Source: an uncultured Collinsella sp.
GTDB taxonomy: Bacteria; Actinomycetota; Coriobacteriia; Coriobacteriales; Coriobacteriaceae
Assembly (NCBI GenBank): GCA_900545995.1
Contig: URBM01000013.1
Coordinates: 1-24,903, forward strand
Direction: 5' to 3'
Length of the DNA: 24,903 nucleotides
In this document: positions 7,297 through 16,043 of the stretch, one piece after another
How the letters are laid out: each line of letters begins with the position of its first letter
Position numbering within the stretch: the stretch's first letter is position 1
Notes under the pieces: model-generated
Database searches by the model: none
What the model was told of the DNA's origin: nothing
The model's input: the letters and a program-made list of their open reading frames with translations, nothing else
Made by a program: the position numbers and the translations under genes

Positions 7297-7344
7297 TGTC
7301 ATGTGCGCCGCGCCTGCCTGCCGGGTTGCGGCGCACTTGTGACA
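7297..7344 (+). promoter_or_regulatory. Long leader hairpin before brxA
   Basis: GTGCGCCGC (7303-7311) pairs perfectly with GCGGCGCAC (7328-7336). After a small asymmetric bulge the outer TGTCA (7297-7301) pairs with TGACA (7340-7344). This gives about 14 bp in total with a 16-base loop. No T-run follows. In RNA it would be a stable 5' leader structure; in DNA it could be a protein site. Confidence 0.5.
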
Positions 7345-7396
7345 GCCTTTGACACCCTTGGAGCGTGTACTGTGGATGTAACCACAAAAAGCGTTC

Positions 7397-7406
7397 GGGG
7401 GGGGGG
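7397..7406 (+). repeat. Poly-G tract (ten G) at the brxA start
   Basis: Ten consecutive G bases; the last one is the first base of the GTG start of the open brxA frame. Such tracts are prone to slipped-strand length change. Upstream, GTG 7372 has a well-placed GGAG (7360-7363) but is one base out of frame with brxA at G10 and stops at 7435-7437. At G9 it would read through, adding MDVTTKSVRGG to the protein. Confidence 0.75.
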
Positions 7407-8056
7407 TGCTCACCCGCGAGCAATTCCTCCCGCATGAGATGCGCATCGTCGCTGCCCTTCGTATGCAGGGCGCAAGCGACGAGCAGGTCATTGTACGCGT
7501 AAAGAGTGAGAACCTCTTTCAATATCCCACGGAGCGCATGGTCGCCAACCGCGCAACCGTGTGCCTTCGCCGCCTCGACGCCATGGTGCCCACGGACGCC
7601 GTATGCGCCGCGCGCGGCATCGACCCCAAAACCGCCGTCGAGGCTGCGTCATCCCTAACCAGGCTCATGGCATCCGGCACTCCCACGCAGGCGGACCAGG
7701 CCATCTTCTACAGCATGATCTGCCGCTACGATATCGTGCGCGAGCTCGTGCTCGTCGAGGTAGGGGAGCGCCTACAAAACTTTGATTATGCCTTTACGGC
7801 GGTTGACCTCAACGCCTTTATGACACGCTTTACCACGGAGTATCCGGACGCGGCCCGCTGGACTGAGGCCACGGTCAAGCGCATTAAGGGCTCGCTCCGC
7901 CAGACGCTCCGCCATGCCGGCCTTATCGGCGAGGGCCAGGGCCCGGAGTCCGAGCGCCTGTCACCACTCTTCCTCGATTCCGATGTCGAGCGAGCCTTGG
8001 TTCAGCTGGGCGAGCAGTCGCTTATCGCGGCCCTTACCGGCAGGGCGGTGATGTAG
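7406..8056 (+). CDS. brxA: BrxA (DUF1819), BREX DNA-binding protein
   Basis: A 216-residue DUF1819 protein, the first gene of type 1 BREX; characterised BrxA is a small DNA-binding protein of the defence complex. The family pattern 'LTxxxFLxxEMRxVAxLxxxG' is at residues 2-22 and SENLFQYPTE at 35-44; the rest is helical, ending with an SLIAALTG segment typical of the family. The N-terminus as opened here lacks the few residues (K-Y-S-A-like) that usually come before LT. The GTG start at 7406 has no properly spaced ribosome site, since the G-run touches it. The true start may be GTG 7372, in frame only if the G tract has 9 (or 12) bases. The stop codon is one base from the brxB start. Confidence 0.85.
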   Translation: MLTREQFLPHEMRIVAALRMQGASDEQVIVRVKSENLFQYPTERMVANRATVCLRRLDAMVPTDAVCAARGIDPKTAVEAASSLTRLMASGTPTQADQAIFYSMICRYDIVRELVLVEVGERLQNFDYAFTAVDLNAFMTRFTTEYPDAARWTEATVKRIKGSLRQTLRHAGLIGEGQGPESERLSPLFLDSDVERALVQLGEQSLIAALTGRAVM

Positions 8057-8057
8057 C

Positions 8058-8750
8058 GTGGCTCCCGTCAAAAGCGCCGTCGACCCTGTTATCACCCCGG
8101 CGACCGATCTCACCACCAATATCGGCATCCATTCCCGCAAGAGCGTCGTGGCGGCGCATGTCCGTTCCGAGCGCGTCTGTCAGGAATTTGAGCGCCGTGC
8201 GCAGCTTCTGCGCGAGTGCCTGTGCAGCGAGGACTTTTTGGCCAACAAGGGCATAGGCAATGAGATCGGCTTCCACACCTTTTGCTATGACCCCGCGCTG
8301 GAGTTTGAGGCGCGTGCATTATTTGACACCCTTTCACGCGATGCCGAGGCCGACAAGCTTCCGTGCACGCTCAAGGTCGTGAACCTTTACGACGCCGTGC
8401 TGGCAATTCTCGAAAAGCGCCGTGTCCTCAAGGCTATCCCGCACCAAGAGGAGCGCCGCGGTACCCAGCGCGTGCTCGAGGACGTGGCCAAGTTCGCCTC
8501 GCCCGAGAAAGTCGCCGCGTACATCCTTGAGCAGACCGAGCCGCACGCGCCTGGAGACGTCGTTCTCCTCACCGGCGCGGGCGAGGTTTTCCCGTTCTTT
8601 CGCATACACACGCTTCTCCACTGCATGCTTGCGGATTTTGATGAGGTGCCTGTGGTCGCCGCCTATCCGGGCAGTTTCAACGGCTCTTCTTTCCAGCTCT
8701 TTAACCGTCTGCCGGCCGACAACTACTACCGCGCCATCGATATCTCGTAA
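8058..8750 (+). CDS. brxB: BrxB (DUF1788)
   Basis: A 230-residue DUF1788 protein, an essential BREX component that is reported to work with PglZ. Diagnostic segments are FLANKGIGNEIGF (60-72), followed by a Y-D-P-A-L-E piece, LYDAVLAILEKR in the middle, VVLLTGAGEVFPFFRIH near 168-184, and AYPGSF followed by NYYRAIDIS at the C-terminus. The first 35 residues extend beyond the usual family start, but no better-supplied in-frame start is seen, so GTG 8058 is kept; its ribosome site (GGGCGG) is weak and translation is probably coupled to brxA, whose stop is one base upstream. Confidence 0.92.
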   Translation: MAPVKSAVDPVITPATDLTTNIGIHSRKSVVAAHVRSERVCQEFERRAQLLRECLCSEDFLANKGIGNEIGFHTFCYDPALEFEARALFDTLSRDAEADKLPCTLKVVNLYDAVLAILEKRRVLKAIPHQEERRGTQRVLEDVAKFASPEKVAAYILEQTEPHAPGDVVLLTGAGEVFPFFRIHTLLHCMLADFDEVPVVAAYPGSFNGSSFQLFNRLPADNYYRAIDIS

Positions 8751-8828
8751 GCACGGCTCCCCGCAGACAAGTCCCTGCCGCCGGTAACAACCCTTTGCCA
8801 TAACGTTCCCAAACCCAAAGGAGCACCC

Positions 8829-11800
8829 ATGGACAACACGATCGTTCGCGACCTCTTTGCAAAAGACATCAACCGCTCCATCAACGGCGTGGTCAAGGTC
8901 CAGGATTCAAAAGATGGGTCCATCCGCCAGGAGCTTGACGAGTACGTGGTGACGCGCGAGTTGCAGAGGCATTTTGCCACGTTCTTCAAGGCCTACGGCG
9001 ATGCCATCGATGTGCGCACCGACAAGATCGGCGTGTGGATCAGTGGCTTCTTCGGTTCCGGTAAATCGCACTTCCTCAAGATGCTGAGCTACCTGCTCGA
9101 GAATCGCCAGATCGGTGGCAAGAGCGCCATCCGCTACTTTGACGGCAAAATCGTCGACCCCATGGTCGCGGCTGCCATGGAGCGCGCGTGCTCGGTGCCC
9201 ACGCAGGCCATCCTCTTTAACATCGATAGCAAGGCGGGCCAGTGGAAGCAGGGTGATACGGCTCCCACGGCGCTGCTTCGCGGCTTTGAGCGCATGTTCT
9301 ACGAGGCGCGCGGCTTCTACGGCGAGGACCTCAAGCTTGCAAAGCTCGAGGACTACATCGATTCCCTGGGCAAGACCCAGGAGTTCCGCGAGGCCTTTGA
9401 GCGCGTCAACGGCGAGTCTTGGCTCCAGACCCGCGATACCTACAGCTACTTTGAGGACGACGTCGTCGAGGTGCTGCAGAGCGTGCTCGGCATGAGCGAA
9501 AAGGCCGCATGGAACTGGCTCGAGGGTTCTGAGGACGAGGTTTTGGCCCCTGATGTCTTTGCCAAAAAGGTCAAGGACTACGTGGACGCTCAGGCAGCGG
9601 CCCACGGCGGCAACTTCCGTTTGCTCTTTATGGTCGACGAGGTGGGTCAGTTTATTACAAACGACCGGGACCCAAGCCTTATGCTGAGCCTTCAGACCAT
9701 CGTCGAGGAGTTGGGTGCCGCCTGCGGTGGCCGCGTGTGGGTGATGGTCACGAGCCAGGAGGCCATCGACAACCTGAGCCTGCCCGTGGGCAACGACTTT
9801 TCAAAGATCCAAAGCCGTTTCAATACCCGACTTTCGCTCTCCAGCTCCAGCGTGGACGAGGTTATCCAGCGCCGTGTGCTCGAGAAGACCGCGCCGGCGG
9901 CCGATATGCTTGCACAGGTCTACGAGCAAGACGCCGCCGTCCTCAAAAACAACTTTACCTTTGAGGGTGGCTCGCGCTCCGACCTTGCCGGCTTCGCCAA
10001 CTCCAAGGATTTTGTGGCCAGCTACCCGTTTGTGGGCTACCAGTTTAAGCTTCTGCCCGACGTGATGACCGAGGTACGCAAGCACGGTGTTAAGGCCAAG
10101 CACATGTCCACGGGCGAGCGCTCCATGCTGAGCGCGTTTCAGGAGAGCGCTCAGGCCATCCAGCATGACCAGACTGGTGCACTCGTGCCGTTCTGGCGCT
10201 TCTTCGGCACAATTTCCAAAGACCTTGAGCACGGCATCAACCAGGTGGTCGACCGCGCGGTCCGTGCGGCCGAGGACGCAAAGGGCCTTGAACCCTACGA
10301 CGTTCAGGTGCTCAAGCTCCTGTACCTGATTCGTTACATCGGCTACGTTAAGGCCACGGTCGAGAACATCTCCATCTTCATGATCGACGGCCTCGACGTG
10401 GACATGCGCGCCCTCAAGGACCGCGTCAAGGAGTCCCTTGCCCGCCTGGAGCGCGAGAACTACGTGGCACGCCAGGGCGATGCCTATAGCTTCCTCACCG
10501 ACGAGGAGCAGGAGATAGCGCAGGAGATCGCACGCACTCCGGTCGATAACGCGCAGGTGATCGAGTCTATCAAAAAGCGCCTGTTCGACAGCATCTACAC
10601 CGCGCGTAAACTCAACCGCGGGGCCAACGACTTTCCTTTTGACCGCTATGTGGACGGCTCAATCCACGGTGCCAGCATGGGCGGCATGGAGCTTTGCGTG
10701 GCGACTATGGCGAGCGATCTGGGCCGTGCGGACGATACCGAGCTGGCCTTGGCTTCTTCGGGCAAAGCCATCGTGGCTTTGAGCGACGAGGCGGATTATT
10801 GGGAGACGCTCGTCAACGCCGCCAAGATCCGCAAGTACGCCAAGACGCGAAATCTCCAGGAGCTTCAGCCGAGTACGCGCCAGATCGTCGAGTCCAAGAT
10901 GCGCGAGGCAGCCTATAACGAGAAAGAGGCCGATGTCCTTTTGAGCGAGGCCGTACTCCATGCACGTTGCGCGGTCAACGGCCGCATAATTGAGGTCCGC
11001 GCGGCCAAACCCGCTCAGGTCTTTGAGCAAGTGCTGGCGCAGCTGTGCGATGTGGTCTTTGAAAAGGCCGACTATATCGGCGCGCCGGTCACGAGCGATT
11101 CCGATATCCGCTCCACTCTGGCGGGCAACGTTCAAGCGGGGCTCGCTGGCATGGACGCGGGCAACACGCGTGCGCTCAAGGAGGTCGAGGACTACCTCAA
11201 AGTTCAGCACCAGCGCCACCTGGATACCGGTATGGGCGATATCCAGCGCAGGTACCAGCAAAAGCCCTATGGCTGGCGCGAGGTTGACATCGCAAATGTG
11301 GTGGCGCAGCTTGTAGTGGAGCAGCGCGCGCAGGTGCTGTTTGGCGGTCAGACGGTTCAAGCTAACGACAGCCGCATGGTGTCGCTCCTGCGTAAGGATG
11401 CCGATAAGGCCCAGGTGCGTTTGCGCGTGCGCATGAGCGACCGGTTGCTGCGCGCCACGGGCGAGCTTATGCGTGGCCTGTTTGATCTCAAGACCGTGCC
11501 CTCCAACGAGGATAAGCTCGTGGCCGAGCTCAAGGAGCGCCTTGAGGGCTTGCGTGAGGTGTGCGTCGCCATGGCACGCGACTACTACACGGGTATCAAG
11601 CCGGCCTACCCGTATCCCGGTGAGGACGAGTGCGAGAAGATGCGCTCGGAGGTGGTCGACGTTCTTAAGGACCAGAGCGATTCCGAGGCGTTCTTGACCA
11701 CGTTCACCAAGCACGAGGACCGCCTGTTCGATGCCAAGGAAGACTTTGACAAGGTGGTTGAGTTCTTCGAGTCCAACCAACGAACAGCGTTTGACCACGC

Positions 11801-12491
11801 CAAGGATTTCTTGAGCCGCACCGAGGGCATCGAGTATGCCTCCGATGACATTCCCAACGCTGTGGAGAACGTGGCAAAGGTACGCGAGATCCTCAAAGAC
11901 CCAAAGCCCTACGGCCGCATTAAAGACCTTCAGCCGTTGATGGCACCCGTCGAGGAAGACATCAAAAAGCACCTGGGCATTCGCCGCAACGAGTTCTTGT
12001 GTCGTATCGAAAACGACCTGCAGGATTTGCGGAAGCAGGCCGAGAGCCAAGAAGGTTTTGTCAAGCAGGCCAAGGATGCCATCGCGGACGCCAACACCAG
12101 GTATGAGTCGTTCAAGAACCGCGCCCATGGCGTCCAGAGCCTCAACGAGCTTAACGCCCTCGCGGCAAACTGGGAAAACTGGATCGTTGCTGCAACCAAC
12201 AAGATATACGACGCCGTGGATGAGGCCCGCATGCGAATGGACAACGAGCGCCGCACCACCGAGGTCACGAGTACGGGTGAGGTGGTCAAGAAGATCGCCA
12301 ACAAGTGCGCCGCATCGTCTGCGCCCGTGCCCGCGTCTAAGCCCCAGCGCAAGATCAAGACCGTGCGCCGCGCCGATTTGGCCAAGCCGAGTCGCCTCTT
12401 GTCCGCAGAGGACGTGGAGCGCTACGTGGACGACCTGCGCTCTCGCCTTATGCAGGAGCTCGCTGCAAACGACGAGATTCGTATCAACTAA
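8829..12491 (+). CDS. brxC: BrxC, large BREX P-loop ATPase
   Basis: A 1220-residue BREX ATPase of the BrxC/PglY family. The Walker A motif is GFFGSGKSH (73-81) after the conserved D-K-I-G-V-W-I-S strand, the Walker B is LLFMVDEVGQF with D270-E271, and VWVMVTSQEAI (about 302) looks like the sensor strand. The remaining 900 residues are the long helical C-terminal part, including a stretch of charged coiled-coil (about 1040-1130), and end in a basic linker (PQRKIKTVRRADL) before a terminal helix. Length agrees with the family (about 1200). The start ATG 8829 has AAAGGAG 6 bases upstream. It is separated from pglX by 66 bases that hold a hairpin. Confidence 0.96.
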   Translation: MDNTIVRDLFAKDINRSINGVVKVQDSKDGSIRQELDEYVVTRELQRHFATFFKAYGDAIDVRTDKIGVWISGFFGSGKSHFLKMLSYLLENRQIGGKSAIRYFDGKIVDPMVAAAMERACSVPTQAILFNIDSKAGQWKQGDTAPTALLRGFERMFYEARGFYGEDLKLAKLEDYIDSLGKTQEFREAFERVNGESWLQTRDTYSYFEDDVVEVLQSVLGMSEKAAWNWLEGSEDEVLAPDVFAKKVKDYVDAQAAAHGGNFRLLFMVDEVGQFITNDRDPSLMLSLQTIVEELGAACGGRVWVMVTSQEAIDNLSLPVGNDFSKIQSRFNTRLSLSSSSVDEVIQRRVLEKTAPAADMLAQVYEQDAAVLKNNFTFEGGSRSDLAGFANSKDFVASYPFVGYQFKLLPDVMTEVRKHGVKAKHMSTGERSMLSAFQESAQAIQHDQTGALVPFWRFFGTISKDLEHGINQVVDRAVRAAEDAKGLEPYDVQVLKLLYLIRYIGYVKATVENISIFMIDGLDVDMRALKDRVKESLARLERENYVARQGDAYSFLTDEEQEIAQEIARTPVDNAQVIESIKKRLFDSIYTARKLNRGANDFPFDRYVDGSIHGASMGGMELCVATMASDLGRADDTELALASSGKAIVALSDEADYWETLVNAAKIRKYAKTRNLQELQPSTRQIVESKMREAAYNEKEADVLLSEAVLHARCAVNGRIIEVRAAKPAQVFEQVLAQLCDVVFEKADYIGAPVTSDSDIRSTLAGNVQAGLAGMDAGNTRALKEVEDYLKVQHQRHLDTGMGDIQRRYQQKPYGWREVDIANVVAQLVVEQRAQVLFGGQTVQANDSRMVSLLRKDADKAQVRLRVRMSDRLLRATGELMRGLFDLKTVPSNEDKLVAELKERLEGLREVCVAMARDYYTGIKPAYPYPGEDECEKMRSEVVDVLKDQSDSEAFLTTFTKHEDRLFDAKEDFDKVVEFFESNQRTAFDHAKDFLSRTEGIEYASDDIPNAVENVAKVREILKDPKPYGRIKDLQPLMAPVEEDIKKHLGIRRNEFLCRIENDLQDLRKQAESQEGFVKQAKDAIADANTRYESFKNRAHGVQSLNELNALAANWENWIVAATNKIYDAVDEARMRMDNERRTTEVTSTGEVVKKIANKCAASSAPVPASKPQRKIKTVRRADLAKPSRLLSAEDVERYVDDLRSRLMQELAANDEIRIN

Positions 12492-12500
12492 CTCGCGGGG

Positions 12501-12528
12501 CCACCGGTGCCAAAGCGAGCACCGGTGG
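12501..12528 (+). terminator. Hairpin (possible attenuator) between brxC and pglX
   Basis: A perfect 10-bp stem (CCACCGGTGC at 12501-12510, GCACCGGTGG at 12519-12528) with an 8-base loop, followed by TTTATGGCGTTT. It starts 10 bases after the brxC stop. The T-run is short, so it probably causes partial termination or processing, lowering expression of the methyltransferase genes downstream relative to brxABC. Confidence 0.55.
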
Positions 12529-12557
12529 TTTATGGCGTTTAGAAAGGCTCATCAACC

Positions 12558-15074
12558 ATGAACGATTCTGCTCTTAAGAGCTTCTGCACCTGGGCCCGTA
12601 CAGAGCTCATCAAAGGCGTGGAGGCACAGATGGTGCGCTACGGCATCACCGAACCTGCACCTTCGCCCGTTGGGTCCGAGACCGTCAACGGCCTGCCCCT
12701 AAGTCCTGCTGAGGTTGAGCAGCGTGACGAGCTGCTGCACATACAGACAGAGGTGGGTCACGAGGCGCTGCGCGACCGAGCGGCCTACACCTGGTTCAAC
12801 CGCATCGTGGCCATTCGCTTTATGGATGCACGCGGATGGCTCCCCAGCCGTATGCGCATGCTGAGCCGTGCGGACGGCAGCCATGGCAGCGAGGCCGTGG
12901 AGAACGCACTGGACGTGGAGATAGCGACGGCCGATACCGATGGCATAGCCGAGCTCAAGATGGCGGGCTTGGATGAACCGCTGTGGCGCTACCTGTTTAT
13001 GGCTCAGTGCGAGGAGCTTGCCGATTGCCTGCCGGGCGTCTTTGAACGCGTGGGCGGTGCCATGGAGCTGCTGTTGCCCCAGGGCCTCATGATGTCCGAC
13101 GGCGTGGTGGGCAAACTCAATACCATTCTCGCTGACGAGGACTGGCGCAAGGGCGTGACCGTTCTGGGCTGGATGTATCAGTACTACAACGCTGACGTCA
13201 AAGACGAGTTCTTCAAGGCAAAACGCAAAGCAGCGGCGGCGGACATCGCGCCCGCCACGCAGCTCTTCACCCCCGAGTGGATCGTGCGCTATATGGTCCA
13301 GAACTCGCTCGGCCGTCTGTGGATGCTCAACAACCCGGGGAGTTCGCTGCGCGAGCGCATGGAGTATTACATCGAGCCTGATACTGAGCACGAGGACTTC
13401 ATCCGCATTTCGAGCCCCGAGGAGATAACCCTCTGCGACCCCGCATGTGGCTCGGGCCATATCCTGGTCTATGCGTTTGAGCTGCTCTTTGCCGTGTACG
13501 AGGAGCGCGGCTACCGCGAGCGCGAGATCCCGGAGCTCATCCTGACCAAAAACCTCGCTGGCATGGAGATCGACCCCCGTGCGGCTCAGATCGCGGAGCT
13601 GGCGCTTGCCATGTGCGCCCGCGAGCACGATCGTCGCTTCTTTAGGCGTGGCGTTCGCGCCGACGTTGCCGTGCTCTCGAGCATCCCGCTAGGGGAGGAC
13701 GAGCTGCCGGGTAACAAGAAGCTCGCCGAGGAGCTGAGTCATTTGGGCGAGATCGGTTCGCTGCTCAATCCCTCAGAGGACGAGATCGACGAGCTCAAGG
13801 CTGCCGCCGCGAGTTGTTCCGATGACCTTTTTGCCGCTACGGCCAAAACTAAGCTCGAAAGCGCTGCCGCCATCTGCGAGAAGCTGTCCCGTCGTTTTAT
13901 CTGCACCGTTGCGAATCCTCCGTATATGGGCAGCAGCAGCTTTAACCCCTTCATGTCCAAGTGGGTCAAGAAGAACTACCCCGACGTGAAGAGCGACCTG
14001 TTCTCCAGCTTTGTCGTTCGCATGTTCAATCTCGCCAAGGACCACGGCGAGTGCGGCGTCATGTCGCCTTTCGTCTGGATGTTCATCGGAAGCTATGAGA
14101 AGCTCCGCAACGAGATTATCGACAACAGAACGCTGACCTCTCTCATCCAGCTTGAGTACTCGGGCTTCGCTGGCGCGACCGTGCCCATCTGCACCTACAC
14201 GTTCCACAATTCGTTCGTCAAGGGCTACAAGGGCGGCTATGTGCGCCTTTCGGACTTCGTTGGTGCTGCTGTCCAGGCCCCGAAGGCCCTCGAGGCGATC
14301 CGAAACCCCGACTGCGGCTGGTTCTATCGCCGCGACGCCGACACCTTCAAGCAAATCCCCGGCACCCCCATAGCCTACTGGGCCAGTGATGCCCTTGTTG
14401 AATCGTTCTCAAAAGGAAAAAGGCTCGATGCTATTGCTACTCCGCGACAGGGCTTGGCGACGAGTGATAATGGCCGCTTTTTGAGGAAATGGTGGGAAGT
14501 GGCGCCTTCCAACACATCGCGAGATTGCGGCGGCAGGTCCGAGGCAAAGCAGAGTGGTTCCCGCTGGTTCCCGATTATTCGGGGCGGCTCCTATCGAAAG
14601 TGGTGGGGTGACTACGACGAGGTGGTTAATTGGTTTGATGAAGGTCGGGAGATGAAGGAAGCGATTCTGGCCAAGTATACTTATCTCTCTACACCTGACT
14701 TTGTAATCAAGAACCAGGGCGACTACTTCAAGCCTGCGGTTTCCTGGTCTAAAATTTCTTCCAGCCTTGCTTCCTTTAGGTTTGCGCCTCGAGGGATGCT
14801 ATTTGAGGTAGCTGGAGCATGTCTTTTTGCGGAGCCGAACGAGCTTCGATACATCCAGGCTTTCTGCAACTGTTCCATTGCCGAAATTGATTTGGCGTTT
14901 ATGTCGCCGACTCTAAACTTTGAGGTAGGCCAAATCGGTCAGTTGCCGATTATCCAAGATGAGGATGCCGAACCGACTGTCTGCTCACTCGTTGAAGACT
15001 CTCGCTCAATTTCAAAGGCGGACTACGATTCGTTTGAAACCTCCTGGGATTTTAAACGTAATCCTCTTGTCTAG
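12558..15074 (+). CDS. pglX: PglX/BrxX N-terminal fragment (methyltransferase + target recognition)
   Basis: An 838-residue N-terminal portion of the BREX adenine-specific DNA methyltransferase. It carries the usual N-terminal domain, SAM motif I DPACGSGH (294-301), GMEIDPRAAQIAELAL (motif II region), and catalytic motif NPPY (453-456) for N6-adenine methylation. The C-terminal third (from about residue 613) is the variable target-recognition part. The frame stops right after SWDFKRNPLV, which in full-length PglX (about 1200 residues) is a conserved mid-protein segment. The missing continuation is found as a separate gene at 16075-17043. Base composition falls inside this gene: about 60% GC by hand count at 12961-13020 but about 45% at 14641-14760. 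The start ATG 12558 has AAAGG upstream. Confidence 0.93.
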   Translation: MNDSALKSFCTWARTELIKGVEAQMVRYGITEPAPSPVGSETVNGLPLSPAEVEQRDELLHIQTEVGHEALRDRAAYTWFNRIVAIRFMDARGWLPSRMRMLSRADGSHGSEAVENALDVEIATADTDGIAELKMAGLDEPLWRYLFMAQCEELADCLPGVFERVGGAMELLLPQGLMMSDGVVGKLNTILADEDWRKGVTVLGWMYQYYNADVKDEFFKAKRKAAAADIAPATQLFTPEWIVRYMVQNSLGRLWMLNNPGSSLRERMEYYIEPDTEHEDFIRISSPEEITLCDPACGSGHILVYAFELLFAVYEERGYREREIPELILTKNLAGMEIDPRAAQIAELALAMCAREHDRRFFRRGVRADVAVLSSIPLGEDELPGNKKLAEELSHLGEIGSLLNPSEDEIDELKAAAASCSDDLFAATAKTKLESAAAICEKLSRRFICTVANPPYMGSSSFNPFMSKWVKKNYPDVKSDLFSSFVVRMFNLAKDHGECGVMSPFVWMFIGSYEKLRNEIIDNRTLTSLIQLEYSGFAGATVPICTYTFHNSFVKGYKGGYVRLSDFVGAAVQAPKALEAIRNPDCGWFYRRDADTFKQIPGTPIAYWASDALVESFSKGKRLDAIATPRQGLATSDNGRFLRKWWEVAPSNTSRDCGGRSEAKQSGSRWFPIIRGGSYRKWWGDYDEVVNWFDEGREMKEAILAKYTYLSTPDFVIKNQGDYFKPAVSWSKISSSLASFRFAPRGMLFEVAGACLFAEPNELRYIQAFCNCSIAEIDLAFMSPTLNFEVGQIGQLPIIQDEDAEPTVCSLVEDSRSISKADYDSFETSWDFKRNPLV

Positions 15075-15083
15075 GTGATCGTC

Positions 15084-15929
15084 ATGGCTGAAAAGAAGAG
15101 GCACAAGCCTGTCGATAAAACTAAAATTGAATATGTCGAACCTAAGCCAAGCTGGATAAAGGCTGTTAAGGTTAATGACCCTAATGACGTCATGGGTTCT
15201 ATTATTCAGTTTTTTCTGGTTGAATCTCCTTGTAAAGGTGTGAGTAGCAGAGGGATATCGCTTCTCGATTATGGATGGGCCGATAGTGTTCCTCCTAAAT
15301 CCGGGTACCTTCACCGAAGATTATTGGAAGTGGCCAATCTCTGCGATGGGTCGACGCTATTTACGGCCACACGAAAAGAAGAGATGAAAAATAGGTTTGT
15401 TGATGCTGATATGCCTGGCAATTTTGCTTCAACTTGTACCTCAAATCGCGTTGTGGCGCTCATCAACAGCAATTTTGTGCTTGATTTATTTCGGATTATT
15501 AGAAATTCGTTGGCACATTGTCGCTTTCAATTGGTCGAAAAGAACGGTGTAGATTTCATTGCTTTTGAAAACGGTATGCCAGGAAAAGATCTCATTGGAG
15601 CGGATTCATTTGAGGTGAGTTCTCGTTTATTTCTTAAATGCAGCACTCTCATTGATTGGATTGCTGTGGTTAAGTCCGAGGCTGTATATGAGGCGGAAGA
15701 AATTGCCCGAAAGAAAGAGACCTCAGAACGGGAGTGGGAAAACAAACGTCAATTGGTTTTGTCTCGAATCTCGAGTGGGTCCTGCTCAAATAAAGATGAA
15801 CTCGGGAAGGACTGTGAGCTATCTAAGCGTAATTTAGATAAATTGCTTGGCGAGCTGAAGGCCCAAGGGCTTATTGCTTATTCACGTTCTAATCGAAAAT
15901 GGGAACTTACTGGTGACGCAAATCCGTGA
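15084..15929 (+). CDS. HEPN-domain protein with winged-helix-like C-terminus, nested in pglX
   Basis: An unrelated 281-residue protein encoded between the two halves of pglX. I do not recognise a named family. Residues 140-145 read RNSLAH inside a helix (LFRIIRNSLAHCRF), the RNxxxH signature of HEPN domains, which are frequently RNases in toxins and abortive-infection systems. A charged helix (about 200-225) leads to a C-terminal region that looks like a winged helix (VLSRISSGSCS, then NLDKLLGELKAQGLIAYS, then KWELTG). A DNA-binding sensor plus HEPN RNase effector is an inference. ATG 15084 is preferred to GTG 15075, with GGTGA straddling the pglX stop as ribosome site; translation is likely coupled. 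The gene is AT-rich (about 38% GC by hand count over 15121-15240), unlike its operon, which suggests transfer. Confidence 0.75.
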   Translation: MAEKKRHKPVDKTKIEYVEPKPSWIKAVKVNDPNDVMGSIIQFFLVESPCKGVSSRGISLLDYGWADSVPPKSGYLHRRLLEVANLCDGSTLFTATRKEEMKNRFVDADMPGNFASTCTSNRVVALINSNFVLDLFRIIRNSLAHCRFQLVEKNGVDFIAFENGMPGKDLIGADSFEVSSRLFLKCSTLIDWIAVVKSEAVYEAEEIARKKETSEREWENKRQLVLSRISSGSCSNKDELGKDCELSKRNLDKLLGELKAQGLIAYSRSNRKWELTGDANP

Positions 15930-16043
15930 GTAAGAGATGCTTCATCCTTGATTGCAAAGAACGGCGTGTCGAATGAGCTTCCAACGTTTTTATCGCAAAG
16001 AGACTCGCTGTCTCTCGAAAGTGACCTTTTAAATGAATATTAG
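15930..16043 (+). other. In-frame open extension after the HEPN gene stop
   Basis: After the TGA at 15927-15929 the same frame stays open for 37 codons (VRDASSLIAKNGVSNELP onward, ending LLNEY) to TAG 16041-16043. It may be the old 3' end of a longer gene cut by a nonsense change, or chance. A small 6-bp hairpin (AGAGAC/GTCTCT, 15999-16015) lies inside. No part matches the missing linker of PglX. Confidence 0.25.

Noticed and set aside
7249..7356. TTGACAC repeats (7251 and 7349) as a direct-repeat regulator array
   Set aside because: Only two copies with irregular spacing; they may just be -35 boxes, and a similar TTGACACCCTT occurs by chance inside brxB at 8322.
10659..12128. 489-codon open frame on the minus strand across brxC
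   Set aside because: Same reason: composition shadow of brxC, no ribosome site or family resemblance.
12699..13628. 309-codon minus-strand frame across pglX
   Set aside because: Shadow of the methyltransferase gene; His/Ala-rich nonsense composition.
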